DNA of 64,000 nt from Pedobacter sp. MR2016-24 (GCF_026239655.1 NZ_JAPIVO010000008.1:124001-188000), one strand, 5' to 3'. Positions 18,556 to 28,749 are shown, counted from the first letter of the stretch. Made by a program: numbers and translations. Notes: generated by a model not told the origin, from the sequence alone.

Positions 18556-21500
18556 ATGAAAATCCTGAAATTTCTTATTATCTGCGTAATGATATGGGGA
18601 GTACCCACACATTTGTACGCTCAACGTAAGATTTCGGGGCAGGTGTTTAACGAGAAAAGTGAGCCGCTCAAAGGCGTCACTGTTCTGGTTGAGGGCATGC
18701 CGGCCGAAATTACCCAAACAGATGAACAGGGGCGCTTCCAGATTACTGCAACAAAGGGAACCCTGCTGATCACTAATATTGGTTACAAAAACCAGCGTGT
18801 TGACATTAGTCAGAAGACCACCTTTAACATCTTCCTCGAAAGTGAAAACAAGGATCTGGAAGAAGTAGTGGTTGTAGGTTATGGTACACAATCCAAACGC
18901 AATATTACAGGTGCGGTAAGTAATATCAAGTCGGAAGATATTGTGCGGACCTCTTCTACCACCGCAGCAGGTGCACTGGCAGGAAAGGTACAGGGTGTTT
19001 CGGTCAGGGCTAAAGATGCCCGTCCAGGTAGAGGAGCCAGTATAGAAATCCGCAACATGGGTAATCCGCTGTTTGTGATAGACGGTGTGGCTTATGGCGG
19101 CCAAACCGGAACGGACTGGGTGGGAACCCAGAATGCTTCCGGCGCCGACATTTTTAATGCACTAAACCTGGAAGATATCGAAAGTATATCCATCCTGAAA
19201 GATGCTGCAGCAGCCGTTTACGGTTTTAGGGCAGCCAAGGGCGTTGTGCTCATCACTACCAAAAAGGGTAAACGGGATGGGACAACAAAAATAAACATCA
19301 ATGGCTACCAGGGCTGGCAAAATCTGACGCGCTTCCCAACTATGGCTACTGCAGCACAATACACCAGGGGTCTGGTCGAAGCTGATCAAAATGTCATCCG
19401 GGATCCGGGTACACTATATACCCCTCCATACAGCCCTGCAGAACTTGCAAAATGGCAGGCAGGCACTGAGCCGGGTTATCAGAATAACGATTACTATGAC
19501 ATGGTGATCCGGAAAAATATTCCGCAGCGTTACCTGAACGCAAATGTAACAGGCGGGGCAAAAAACTCGAATTATTTCCTTTCCATCGGCCAGATGGATC
19601 AGGATGCCATGATCAAAGACTTTTCTTATAAACGCACCAACCTGCAGGCTAATATGGAAGCAACCATCCTGGAGGGCTGGACGGTGGGCACACAGATTTC
19701 CGGCAGACAGGAAACGACTAAAGATGTTGGTCTGCCAGGGGGGGATGGCTATTTCTCTTCCATTTTAGCCATATTCAGAAACAGGCCAACGGTAACACCG
19801 TATGCAAATAATAATCCGGCATATCCGAATCTGACAAATGATTTGGCCTATAACCCCGCATTGTTCAGCAGAGATATTGTAGGTTATAAGGATAATAAAT
19901 ACCTGAGCGGGAACGTAAATCTTTTCTCCTCTTACAAAACAAAATTCGGACTATCAGCAAAGGGAACCGTATCCTATAATTATACCAACAACAAGTTTGA
20001 TGGTTTTCAATATAGCTATGATGTGTACAGATATGAAAACGACAATTACATACGTAGCGGCGGCAGCGACGCAGGCTGGCGATACAAGACAGACCGTGAA
20101 GCCGTATCCCGTTTCGGACAGTTCCAGTTAGATTACACCAAACAGCTGGGCAACCATAATCTTTCTGCAATGGTGGGTTATGAGCGGTCGGACTGGGACA
20201 GAACTTACACTGCCTTAGGTGCTAATCCTTCCAATAACTATATTCCCTTAGTTAAGCTTGCAGAACTGAATGGTGTTGCAGATGAATGGTCATACGAAGC
20301 CAGGGCCGGATATATTGGCCGTATCAATTATAACTTCAAAAGTAAATACCTGGTAGAAATCCTGGGCCGCTATGATGGTTCCTATTTATATTTTGAAGAT
20401 AAGCGATGGGGATTTTTCCCGGGTGCATCTTTAGGCTGGCGTATTTCGGATGAGCCCTTTTTCAAACCATTTAAAGGTGTGATCAATGACATGAAACTAC
20501 GGGCTTCTGTCGGACAAACCGGATTGGAGGAAGGCGTAAGTATGCACGGTTATTTAGCGGGATACAATTTCGGACAGGGGGATGCAGTCCTGGATGGAAT
20601 TTATTATCCCGGCGTTCAGCCGCGCCCTTTGCCTATCAGGAATCTTTCCTGGGTAAAGAATACAAATTACAACGTTGGTATCGACCTGGCCATGTTTGAT
20701 AACAAGCTGACCTTAACAGCTGACGCATTCAAAATCATACGTACAGGCTTTCCCGCTAAACGATACGATGTATTACTCCCAAGTGAGATCGGATATGAAC
20801 TGCCCAATGAAAACCTGAACAAAAACGGCTACTATGGTGCAGAAGGGATCCTCACCTATTCCAGCAAGATCGGCGAACTCAATTATGTGGTCAGCGGAAA
20901 TCTAACCTTCTCCCGCTTCAAAAGTCTGGAATCTTATAAACCGCGTTTTGGCAACTCATGGGAGGAATATAGAAATTCCGCAGAAAACAGATGGGGCGGC
21001 ATTTGGTGGGGTTACCAGGTAGTTGGACGTTTCCAGTCGGAAGAAGAAATCCGTAACTACGGCATCAATAACGACGGTTCCAATAACAGAACACAATTAC
21101 CGGGTGATTTCATTTACAAAGATGTGAATGGTGATGGCGTAATCAATGGAATGGATGAGCGTCCTATTGGTTATCCAACAGGATGGGCACCAATGATGAG
21201 CTTCGGCGGCCGCATCGGCTTGAACTGGAAAGGCATAGATCTGAATATTGACTTTGCGGGCGGGGCGATGCAGTCATGGAACCAGGATTATGAATTAAGA
21301 AATGCCTTTCACGGGGACGGTAATTCACCTGCTTACCTGCTGGAAGACAGATGGCACCGTGCAGACCCATATGATGTAAACAGCGAGTGGATTCCCGGTT
21401 ATTATCCCGCAATCCGAAAAGGGAACAGTGGTCCCAATAGCAGGAACAGTGATTTCTGGTTAACCAATGTGAGATACCTTCGGGTGAGGAATTTAGAACT

Positions 21501-21693
21501 GGCTTATAGTCTGCCAAAGCGGATCACAGAAAAGCTTAAAGCAGAAAAAATCCGCATGTACGTGAGTGGATCGAATCTGATCTCTTTTGACAACGTAAAG
21601 AAATTCCAGATTGACCCTGAAATTGAAGCTGCAGCAGCCGTCGCGTATCCTCAGCAAAAAGTGCTGATGGTAGGTTTCAATGTGACGTTTTAA
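18556..21693 (+). CDS. SusC/RagA-family TonB-dependent transporter (right arm)
   Basis: This second SusC-type receptor of the locus has 1045 residues. A signal peptide ends at LYAQ22, followed by a carboxypeptidase-regulatory-like domain (about 25-100), the plug motif EEVVVVGYGTQSKRNITG, the SILKDAAAAVYGFRAAKGVV block, and the barrel ending LMVGFNVTF. No STN domain is present. It is clearly different in sequence from the SusC of the left arm, so the two probably take up oligosaccharides of different size or branching. It starts 230 bp after the HTCS gene and 20 bp before susD, and so may have its own promoter. The substrate is inferred from the neighbouring enzymes. Confidence 0.96.
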   Translation: MKILKFLIICVMIWGVPTHLYAQRKISGQVFNEKSEPLKGVTVLVEGMPAEITQTDEQGRFQITATKGTLLITNIGYKNQRVDISQKTTFNIFLESENKDLEEVVVVGYGTQSKRNITGAVSNIKSEDIVRTSSTTAAGALAGKVQGVSVRAKDARPGRGASIEIRNMGNPLFVIDGVAYGGQTGTDWVGTQNASGADIFNALNLEDIESISILKDAAAAVYGFRAAKGVVLITTKKGKRDGTTKININGYQGWQNLTRFPTMATAAQYTRGLVEADQNVIRDPGTLYTPPYSPAELAKWQAGTEPGYQNNDYYDMVIRKNIPQRYLNANVTGGAKNSNYFLSIGQMDQDAMIKDFSYKRTNLQANMEATILEGWTVGTQISGRQETTKDVGLPGGDGYFSSILAIFRNRPTVTPYANNNPAYPNLTNDLAYNPALFSRDIVGYKDNKYLSGNVNLFSSYKTKFGLSAKGTVSYNYTNNKFDGFQYSYDVYRYENDNYIRSGGSDAGWRYKTDREAVSRFGQFQLDYTKQLGNHNLSAMVGYERSDWDRTYTALGANPSNNYIPLVKLAELNGVADEWSYEARAGYIGRINYNFKSKYLVEILGRYDGSYLYFEDKRWGFFPGASLGWRISDEPFFKPFKGVINDMKLRASVGQTGLEEGVSMHGYLAGYNFGQGDAVLDGIYYPGVQPRPLPIRNLSWVKNTNYNVGIDLAMFDNKLTLTADAFKIIRTGFPAKRYDVLLPSEIGYELPNENLNKNGYYGAEGILTYSSKIGELNYVVSGNLTFSRFKSLESYKPRFGNSWEEYRNSAENRWGGIWWGYQVVGRFQSEEEIRNYGINNDGSNNRTQLPGDFIYKDVNGDGVINGMDERPIGYPTGWAPMMSFGGRIGLNWKGIDLNIDFAGGAMQSWNQDYELRNAFHGDGNSPAYLLEDRWHRADPYDVNSEWIPGYYPAIRKGNSGPNSRNSDFWLTNVRYLRVRNLELAYSLPKRITEKLKAEKIRMYVSGSNLISFDNVKKFQIDPEIEAAAAVAYPQQKVLMVGFNVTF

Positions 21694-21713
21694 ACAAACA
21701 CCTAAAAAAAATA

Positions 21714-23549
21714 ATGATGAAAAAAATATACATAGCTATTGTTTTGCTGATCTGTTTAAGCATGAACAGCTGCAAGCATGATGAATGGTTTGAACGGGAT
21801 TCAAAACAAACCATCACGGATGAACAATTGTGGAATGATCCAAAATTAGTGACTTCCCTGCTGGCTAACTATTACAACAGATTACCAACGCTGCATGGCG
21901 TATTCAATACCGGAGGAATGACGGAAATCGATGATGCAATGTGGTCCGGGCACCGGGATCAGAACTGGAGAAATGATTTTCAGTTTGGTGATGATTACGG
22001 ACGTTACTGGGACTACGGGTTTATCCGCGATATCAATCTTTCGCTGGAAAATTTAGAAACGCAGAGCACTAAACTGACCGAACTGCAAAAACGCCTGTTC
22101 AAAGCAGAACTCCGCTTTATCCGTGCTTTTGTTTATTTCGAAATGGTCAAACGTATGGGTGGTGTACCTATTGTAGAAAAACAATTGGTATACGATTTCA
22201 GCGGCGATCCTACCCCATTACAGGTTCCACGTGCAAAAGAGTATGAAGTCTACGACTTTATATTCCAGGAAATGGAAGCTATCAAAGATGACCTCGTGCC
22301 AAATAACAGCAGCAAAACGAGAACAAACAGGTACACTGCTCTTGCCCTGGAAAGCAGGGCCATGCTCTATGCTGCATCAATCGCAAAGTACAATAACCTG
22401 ATGGCGGCCCCTATTACTACCCCCGGCGGTGAAGTCGGCATTCCGGCAGCTATGGCAAACGACTATTACACCAAATCATTAAATGCCTCGAGAGAAATTA
22501 TCCGTGGTCCTTATGCATTGTTTAATGAAAATTCAGATAAAGGCACTAACTTCTACGATATGCTGAATAAGAAAACCGGGTCCGAGGTTATTTTTGCGAA
22601 AGACTTTGCAACCAGCCTTAAGGTTCACCGTTTTGCTTATGACAATATCATCAAAAGTATGACCGAAGACAATGAGTCTTCTTCTACAATCTCCCCATCG
22701 CTCAGTCTTGTAGAAAGTTTCGACTACCTGGATGGAACCAAAGGAACACTGCGCAATAAAGATGCAGCGGGCAATTATATCGCCTATACCGGAATCGCAG
22801 ATATATTCGCCAATAAAGATGCGCGTTTATATGGCACTGTCATCTATCCCGGTACAACATTCAAAAATAATCTGGTAAGAATACAGGCAGGTGTAGCGGT
22901 TTGGGATAACGGAAGTTATCAGTTGAGCACCTCGGCAGAATTAGGAAAAAATTATACGGACGGCCTGGTCTGGACCGGATTCGACGGACCTAAAAACGAC
23001 GCCACGGACGTCAGTAATACAGGATTTTACATCCGAAAATTCGTGAGTGATGCACCGGCGGCAAGTACGAGAGGAACATCGGCAGCAAACTGGTGGCCAT
23101 GGTTCCGGCTGGGAGAAATTTATCTGAACGCAGCGGAAGCCGCATTTGAACTTGGCCAGGGAGAAGGACTCGGATATATCAATTCACTGCGCCAACGTGC
23201 AGGCTTTCCTGCGAATAGCCTCAGTGCGCTGACGATGGACATCATCCGTAACGAGCGTCGTGTAGAACTGGCTTTCGAAGATCATCGTTACTTTGACCTG
23301 AAGAGATGGCGACTGGCGCATGTGGTATGGGATGGTTCTGAAAATGATCCCAACGCTGTAGTCATGGGATTGTATGGCTACCGGATCTCCAGACCAGGGC
23401 ATCCGGACAATGGCAAATTTATCTACGAACGGATCAGACCAAGCCGCTTCAGAAGGGCACGATTCTTCAGACTGGCCAACTACTATTCGTCTATTGATCA
23501 GGCTGTATTAAACAACAATCCAAAAATTGTCAGAAACCCATTCCAATAA
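21714..23549 (+). CDS. SusD/RagB-family lipoprotein (right arm)
   Basis: This 611-residue SusD partner of the preceding SusC is larger than usual (most are near 500-550). Two ATG codons follow each other (21714 and 21717); the choice hardly changes the signal. The lipobox CLSMNSC marks lipid anchoring at the outer-membrane surface. SusD hallmarks seen are LFKAELRFIRAFVYFEMVKRMGGVP, LGEIYLNAAEAAFELGQ, LRQRAGFPA and NERRVELAFEDHRYFDLKRW. The extra length lies in the middle (about residues 220-420), where ligand loops are usually found. The gap to the next gene is 8 bp, so translation is probably tightly linked. Confidence 0.95.
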   Translation: MMKKIYIAIVLLICLSMNSCKHDEWFERDSKQTITDEQLWNDPKLVTSLLANYYNRLPTLHGVFNTGGMTEIDDAMWSGHRDQNWRNDFQFGDDYGRYWDYGFIRDINLSLENLETQSTKLTELQKRLFKAELRFIRAFVYFEMVKRMGGVPIVEKQLVYDFSGDPTPLQVPRAKEYEVYDFIFQEMEAIKDDLVPNNSSKTRTNRYTALALESRAMLYAASIAKYNNLMAAPITTPGGEVGIPAAMANDYYTKSLNASREIIRGPYALFNENSDKGTNFYDMLNKKTGSEVIFAKDFATSLKVHRFAYDNIIKSMTEDNESSSTISPSLSLVESFDYLDGTKGTLRNKDAAGNYIAYTGIADIFANKDARLYGTVIYPGTTFKNNLVRIQAGVAVWDNGSYQLSTSAELGKNYTDGLVWTGFDGPKNDATDVSNTGFYIRKFVSDAPAASTRGTSAANWWPWFRLGEIYLNAAEAAFELGQGEGLGYINSLRQRAGFPANSLSALTMDIIRNERRVELAFEDHRYFDLKRWRLAHVVWDGSENDPNAVVMGLYGYRISRPGHPDNGKFIYERIRPSRFRRARFFRLANYYSSIDQAVLNNNPKIVRNPFQ

Positions 23550-23557
23550 TTCATGCT

Positions 23558-24235
23558 ATGAAACTAAATTTTTTAATCACACTTACTGCCACTGCAAGCT
23601 TGTTGATGGCAGGTTGTAAATATGATAATTTTGAGGCACCCGAAACCACGCTGTCTGGCAGAGTGGTTTATGAAGGAAAGGCCCTGGGCGTACGTAACAA
23701 CGGTCCTCAGCTGGAACTGTGGCAGGATGGTCACGCCCTCAAAACGAAGATCCCTGTATATCTGAATCAGGATGGAACCTTCTCAGCGAGTTTATTCAAC
23801 GGCCGGTATAAACTTGTACGTATGGGAGACTCCCCATGGTTACAGCAGGCTGCAGATACAATCATCGTAAATGTGAATGGGAATACAACTGTCGATGTCC
23901 CCGTAACACCTTACTTTACCATCACTAACGAATCTTTTCAAAAATCCGGAAATACGATTACGGCTCAATTTGCAGTCAACAAGATCGTTCCATCTGCAAA
24001 TGTCGAATTGGTACGCCTTTACCTGGGAAAGTCGATCTTGACCGACCAGGTACAACGTGAACTTCGCGTCGACGGGAATACGGGAACTTTAGTATTCGGG
24101 CAATCCACCTCCATTGCGGGTAATATTCCCGATAACCTGAAAAACTTGGATTATGTGTTTGCCAGACTGGGTGTTAAATCAACATCCTCAAGTGAATATA
24201 TCTATACGGCAATACAAAAAATAGCTTTAAAATAA
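23558..24235 (+). CDS. DUF3823-type surface lipoprotein (SusE-like position)
   Basis: This 225-residue lipoprotein (lipobox LLMAGC, Cys near residue 20) has a DUF3823-like layout: an N-terminal carboxypeptidase-regulatory-like beta domain (TTLSGRVVYEGKALGVRNNG, GTFSASLFNGRYKLVRMG) and a second beta-sandwich (about residues 125-225). Proteins of this family follow SusD genes and are thought to act as additional surface glycan-binding proteins; that role here is an inference. It lies 8 bp after susD and is followed by a strong terminator hairpin, so it closes the SusCD transcription unit or marks a drop in expression before the enzyme genes. Confidence 0.82.
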   Translation: MKLNFLITLTATASLLMAGCKYDNFEAPETTLSGRVVYEGKALGVRNNGPQLELWQDGHALKTKIPVYLNQDGTFSASLFNGRYKLVRMGDSPWLQQAADTIIVNVNGNTTVDVPVTPYFTITNESFQKSGNTITAQFAVNKIVPSANVELVRLYLGKSILTDQVQRELRVDGNTGTLVFGQSTSIAGNIPDNLKNLDYVFARLGVKSTSSSEYIYTAIQKIALK

Positions 24236-24249
24236 TTAAATTATACGAA

Positions 24250-24282
24250 ATGTGCAGGTTGAAGAACCTGCACATGATTTTT
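24250..24282 (+). terminator. Intrinsic terminator or attenuator after the SusCD unit
   Basis: ATGTGCAGGTT (24250-24260) and AACCTGCACAT (24265-24275) form an 11-bp perfect stem with a GAAG loop, followed by GATTTTT. It sits between the DUF3823 gene and the GH43 gene. It would let the binding and transport genes be expressed more strongly than the enzymes if readthrough is partial. Confidence 0.8.
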
Positions 24283-24316
24283 AATGGTATAAATTTTAAC
24301 AAAACGCCAATTCTTA

Positions 24317-26239
24317 ATGATGAACAAATTGCTATGTCTGCGCCTGATCCTTCTTGCCATTTTAAAATTAGCCTTTATCGGAACCGCATTTGGCCAGGAA
24401 TACAAATCCGGGCCAGCCGATAAGGATTTCGCAGGTTACTTATTCACCTATTTTAAAGGAAATGCACAAAAAGATGAAGCGGTCTGTTTTGCCATCAGTA
24501 CTGATGGCTACAATTACCGCGCATTAAATCATAATCAACCTGTTATCGATTCAAAAGTGATCAGCTCCACAGGTGGCGTGCGGGATCCGCACATCCTCCG
24601 CGGAGCAGATGGACAGTCGTTTTATATGGTACTGACAGACATGACTTCGTCCAGCGGATGGGATTCCAATCGTGCCCTGGTCCTGATGAAATCTGATGAT
24701 CTTGTCAACTGGAAACACACAGTAATCAATATACAGCAACGTTTCAAGGGACATGACGACCTGAAGCGTGTCTGGGCACCGCAAACGATATTCGACCCTG
24801 CGGTACAGAAATACATGGTATACTGGTCTATGCAGCACGGTACCGGCCCGGATATCATCTACTATGCTTATGTCAATACAGCTTTTACTGATTTTGAATC
24901 CGAGCCCGCAGTGCTGTTCCATCCTAAAAACGGCAAATCCTGCATTGATGGAGATATCATTAACAAAAATGGACTGTTTCACCTTTTTTATAAAACAGAA
25001 GGTAACGGAAATGGGATTAAACTGGCCATCACGGACTCGCTGACTTCCGGAAAATGGATTCAACAAGCTGGATATAAACAGCAGACAAGAGATCCTGTTG
25101 AAGGTTCAGGCGTATTTAAACTCAACCAGTCTGACAAGTATATACTGATGTACGATGTGTATAGCAAAGGGAAATACCAGTTTTGCGAAAGTGATGACCT
25201 GGATAAATTTAAGGTAATAGACCAGAATGTGACTATGGATTTTCATCCCCGCCACGGAACGATTATTCCAGTCTCCCGTAAAGAATTAAAAGCCCTGACC
25301 AGCAAATGGGGCATACCACAAGGCATGGAACTGAAGCTGAAAACAAACCCGGTACTGGATGGCTTTTATGCCGATCCGGATGTTTTGTATTCCAATAAAA
25401 CTAAGAAATACTACATCTATCCCACCAGTGACGGTTTCGACGGCTGGGGAGGTTACTACTTTAAAACCTTCTCTTCTCCGGATCTTAAAAACTGGACCGA
25501 TGAAGGTGTAATCCTTGACCTGAAAAAAGATGTAAGCTGGGCAGACCGAAATGCATGGGCACCTGCCATTACGGAGAAAAAGATAAAGGGCGATTATAAG
25601 TATTACTATTACTTTACAGCGGCACAAAAGATTGGGGTTGCAGTAGCAGACCTGCCAACAGGCCCATTCACAGATTCCGGAAAACCGCTGGTTAATTTTA
25701 AACCTGAAGGGGTAAAAGGCGGACAGGAAATTGATCCAGCCGTCTTCAATGATCCCAATACAGGCAAAAGTTACCTGTATTGGGGAAATGGCTATCTTGC
25801 CGTAGCCGAACTGAATAAAGATATGGTATCGCTGAAAAAGAATACCATCAAAGTCATTCAAACCGACAAAACATTCAGAGAAGGCTGTTATGTATTTTAC
25901 CGGAAAGGAACTTATTATTTCTTATGGTCAGAAGACGATACACGCAGTGAGAACTATCGCGTACGTTATGGAACGTCCAAATCAGCCATGGGCCCGATAA
26001 TAATTCAGGAAAACAACCTTGTACTGCAAAAAGACCCCTCAAAGGGTATCTATGGCACAGGTCATAATGCTGTACTGCAAATTCCCGGAAAAGACGAATG
26101 GTATATTGTTTACCACAGGTTTAATTACCCGGATGGAATAGACATGGGCGATGCCGCTGGCTTCAACCGCGAAGTCTGTATAGATCGCATGTATTTTGAC
26201 GACAAAGGAAATATTTTACCCGTAAAACCTACGCATTAA
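24317..26239 (+). CDS. Two-domain GH43 glycoside hydrolase
   Basis: This 640-residue secreted protein has two GH43-like propellers in tandem. A signal peptide ends near TAFGQ. Domain 1 (about 30-330) shows Asp in GVRDPHIL, RVWAPQTI, a CIDGDI segment where the second acidic motif is expected, and Glu in VEGSGVF. Domain 2 (about 345-640) shows Asp in FYADPDVLY, NAWAPAI, EIDPAVF, and Glu in FREGCYVF. Thus both domains keep plausible acidic triads, although domain 1 has a less standard middle motif. Two ATG codons (24317, 24320) are possible starts. It lies 11 bp before the GH2 gene. The expected role is arabinofuranosidase activity on branched side chains; whether both halves are active cannot be told. 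Confidence 0.85.
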   Translation: MMNKLLCLRLILLAILKLAFIGTAFGQEYKSGPADKDFAGYLFTYFKGNAQKDEAVCFAISTDGYNYRALNHNQPVIDSKVISSTGGVRDPHILRGADGQSFYMVLTDMTSSSGWDSNRALVLMKSDDLVNWKHTVINIQQRFKGHDDLKRVWAPQTIFDPAVQKYMVYWSMQHGTGPDIIYYAYVNTAFTDFESEPAVLFHPKNGKSCIDGDIINKNGLFHLFYKTEGNGNGIKLAITDSLTSGKWIQQAGYKQQTRDPVEGSGVFKLNQSDKYILMYDVYSKGKYQFCESDDLDKFKVIDQNVTMDFHPRHGTIIPVSRKELKALTSKWGIPQGMELKLKTNPVLDGFYADPDVLYSNKTKKYYIYPTSDGFDGWGGYYFKTFSSPDLKNWTDEGVILDLKKDVSWADRNAWAPAITEKKIKGDYKYYYYFTAAQKIGVAVADLPTGPFTDSGKPLVNFKPEGVKGGQEIDPAVFNDPNTGKSYLYWGNGYLAVAELNKDMVSLKKNTIKVIQTDKTFREGCYVFYRKGTYYFLWSEDDTRSENYRVRYGTSKSAMGPIIIQENNLVLQKDPSKGIYGTGHNAVLQIPGKDEWYIVYHRFNYPDGIDMGDAAGFNREVCIDRMYFDDKGNILPVKPTH

Positions 26240-26250
26240 ATAAATATAGA

Positions 26251-28749
26251 ATGATACGATTGATTAAATATGCCGCCCTTGCCCTTGCTATTCATTTATT
26301 CAACCCCGCAGCTACTTTCGGACAACCGGGATTTGGTAAAGCCGAAAAGATAAATGCCGACTGGCGTTTTCATTTAGGCGAAATTGACGGAAAAACAGCA
26401 GCTAACGATAATGACCGATCCTGGCGTAATGTACAACTGCCTCACGACTGGACCGTCAAACAGCTTCACAGTCCTGCTTTTGCCAGTGCTACCGGATACC
26501 TTCCGGGAGGCATAGGCTGGTACCACAAGAATTTAACCATTCCTAAAGAGGATCAGGGGAAGAAATTATATCTGTATTTTGAGGGAGTATATAACCGCAG
26601 CGAAGTTTTCGTGAACGGGCAGTCCGTAGGTAAACGGCCCAATGGCTACATCTCATTTAGTTACGACATCAGTAGCTACCTTAAATATGGACAGGAAAAT
26701 CATATCGCCGTTCGTGTAGACCATAGTCAGGATGCCGACTCCCGCTGGTATACCGGTTCGGGAATCTACCGTGACGTATGGCTGGTCCGGGCAAACCCTG
26801 TCCATCTTGAACAATGGGGAGTATATGCCTATCCGGAAGTAAAAGGTAAAAAAGGAAAATTACATATCCAGACCGCTCTTGTCAATGAGTCGCCATTAAA
26901 TGCCAGTGTATCCGTACTCCATGAATTGCTGGATCAGAAGGGAACAGTAGTAGCGAAAAAAATGAGTAAAGTCGCCCTTACTACGGGTAACAGGAATGAG
27001 ATCAGATCAGAGCTGGATTTAAACAATCCCGGGTTGTGGAGTGTAGCTAATCCTGCCCGTTATACGCTGCGCACAACGGTTACGCAGCAAAATAAAGTCA
27101 TAGACCAGTCTGCACTGGTAACAGGCTTCCGTACCTTTACTTTTGATCCCGATAAAGGTTTCGCGCTGAATGGTCAGCAGATGAAAATTAAGGGAGTGTG
27201 TTTGCACCATGATTCAGGTGTACTCGGTGCTGAAGTTTATCCCGCAGTTTGGCGCCGGCGCCTGCAGACCTTGAAGTCGCTGGGCATTAATGCCATCCGA
27301 ACCAGTCATAATCCACAGGCCTCTTCTTTGTATGAGCTTTGCGATGAATTGGGTCTGCTGGTCATGAATGAAGCCTTTGACGAATGGGAATACCCTAAGC
27401 GAAAATGGCTTCAGGGCTGGAACGTTGGCACTCCGGGATTTCAGGGAACCTATGATTTTTTCAAGGAATGGGGAGAAAGAGATCTGGGCGACATGGTTAA
27501 ACGGGACCGTAACCACCTCTCCATATTTGCATGGAGCATCGGCAATGAGGTAGATTATCCGAACGACCCTTACTCCCATCCAATACTCGCAGGTGCCAGG
27601 GAAGGTGGATTTACCCAGCCAATTTTTGGCGGTTATAAAAAAGACGCGCCAGATGCGATGCGTTTAGGTGATATCGCTAAAAACCTTGCTGCCGTAGTAA
27701 AAAAATACGATAAGAGTCGCCCTGTAACTGCTGGTCTGGCCGGAGTTGCCATGTCTAACGAAACTGCCTATCCCGGAGCATTGGATATTGCCGGTTATAA
27801 TTATACAGAAAGCCGCTACATACAAGACCATAAAAAATATCCAAAGCGGGTAATCTTTGGCAGTGAAAACCGTCATGACATCGATGCATGGAAGGCAGTG
27901 AGAGATAATGAACATATCTTTGGCCAGTTTCTCTGGACAGGAATAGATTACCTGGGCGAATCCGGCCGCTGGCCTTCACGGGGGTTTTATTCAGGATTGC
28001 TCGATTTTGCCGGCTTTGTAAAACCGCGGGGTTATTTCCGTCAATCCCTTTGGTCAGAAAAACCGATGGCCTATCTGGGTAGCTATCCGCTAAAAGCAGG
28101 TGGGGCAGGTACAGACGTTTGGTCTGTTTTGGAATCAGAACAGGGTCAGCTAAAAAGCGAAGCACCTTCAATGGATGCCTGGCCGGTCTGGAATTATCAG
28201 AACGGACAATTAATCCGGGTAGTTTGTTATACCAATACCGAAAAAGCGAGATTAGAACTGAATGGAGAGGTTGTGGGCGCAACGAAAAATTACGACCAGA
28301 AATATGGTATCACCTATTGGGACATCCCCTATTCAGCGGGCAAATTAGAAGTGATAGGAATGGACAAGGAAGGGAGAGAGACAATCCGTCACCAATTGCA
28401 ATCCAGCAAACGCCAGCAAGCTATTCAAATAGTGCAGGGCGATCACTTGCAGATAGAAGCAAAAAATGGTCTGGCACAGATAGAACTACAGCTGGTGGAT
28501 GAAGATGGTATTCCTGTACAGCTTTCAGATGATGAGATCACCTGTGATATCGTCGGAAATGCAAGGCTATTGGGGATGGATGCGGGGAATAATACGGATA
28601 TGGGCGACTATACCGATAACAAACAACGCGTTTTCCATGGTAAAATGATCGTTTATATACAAACCAATGGCCAGCCATCTGATGAACTATCCGTTCGGTT
28701 TACCGCACCATGGCTAAAAACAGCAGTAGTAAAAATAAAATTGTTATAA
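26251..28749 (+). CDS. GH2 family glycosidase (beta-galactosidase-like)
   Basis: This 832-residue secreted GH2 enzyme has a signal peptide ending near ATFGQ, a jelly-roll domain (about 35-190, with LPHDWTVKQ and GIGWYHKNL), an Ig-like domain, and the TIM barrel starting with AIRTSHNP and VMNEAFDEW. The acid/base is Glu433 in SIGNEVDYP and the nucleophile is Glu539 in FGSENRHD. C-terminal domains include a DUF4982-like stretch (WPVWNYQNGQLIRV). GH2 covers beta-galactosidase, glucuronidase and related activities. In an arabinan locus, removal of beta-galactose or beta-L-arabinopyranose from arabinogalactan side chains is the most plausible role, but sequence alone does not decide it. A bidirectional terminator follows 16 bp downstream. 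Confidence 0.92.
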   Translation: MIRLIKYAALALAIHLFNPAATFGQPGFGKAEKINADWRFHLGEIDGKTAANDNDRSWRNVQLPHDWTVKQLHSPAFASATGYLPGGIGWYHKNLTIPKEDQGKKLYLYFEGVYNRSEVFVNGQSVGKRPNGYISFSYDISSYLKYGQENHIAVRVDHSQDADSRWYTGSGIYRDVWLVRANPVHLEQWGVYAYPEVKGKKGKLHIQTALVNESPLNASVSVLHELLDQKGTVVAKKMSKVALTTGNRNEIRSELDLNNPGLWSVANPARYTLRTTVTQQNKVIDQSALVTGFRTFTFDPDKGFALNGQQMKIKGVCLHHDSGVLGAEVYPAVWRRRLQTLKSLGINAIRTSHNPQASSLYELCDELGLLVMNEAFDEWEYPKRKWLQGWNVGTPGFQGTYDFFKEWGERDLGDMVKRDRNHLSIFAWSIGNEVDYPNDPYSHPILAGAREGGFTQPIFGGYKKDAPDAMRLGDIAKNLAAVVKKYDKSRPVTAGLAGVAMSNETAYPGALDIAGYNYTESRYIQDHKKYPKRVIFGSENRHDIDAWKAVRDNEHIFGQFLWTGIDYLGESGRWPSRGFYSGLLDFAGFVKPRGYFRQSLWSEKPMAYLGSYPLKAGGAGTDVWSVLESEQGQLKSEAPSMDAWPVWNYQNGQLIRVVCYTNTEKARLELNGEVVGATKNYDQKYGITYWDIPYSAGKLEVIGMDKEGRETIRHQLQSSKRQQAIQIVQGDHLQIEAKNGLAQIELQLVDEDGIPVQLSDDEITCDIVGNARLLGMDAGNNTDMGDYTDNKQRVFHGKMIVYIQTNGQPSDELSVRFTAPWLKTAVVKIKLL

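Noticed and set aside
24551-25066. 171-residue leftward frame inside the double GH43 gene
   Set aside because: It is a shadow of the GH43 coding strand; its Cys- and Phe-rich sequence matches no family.
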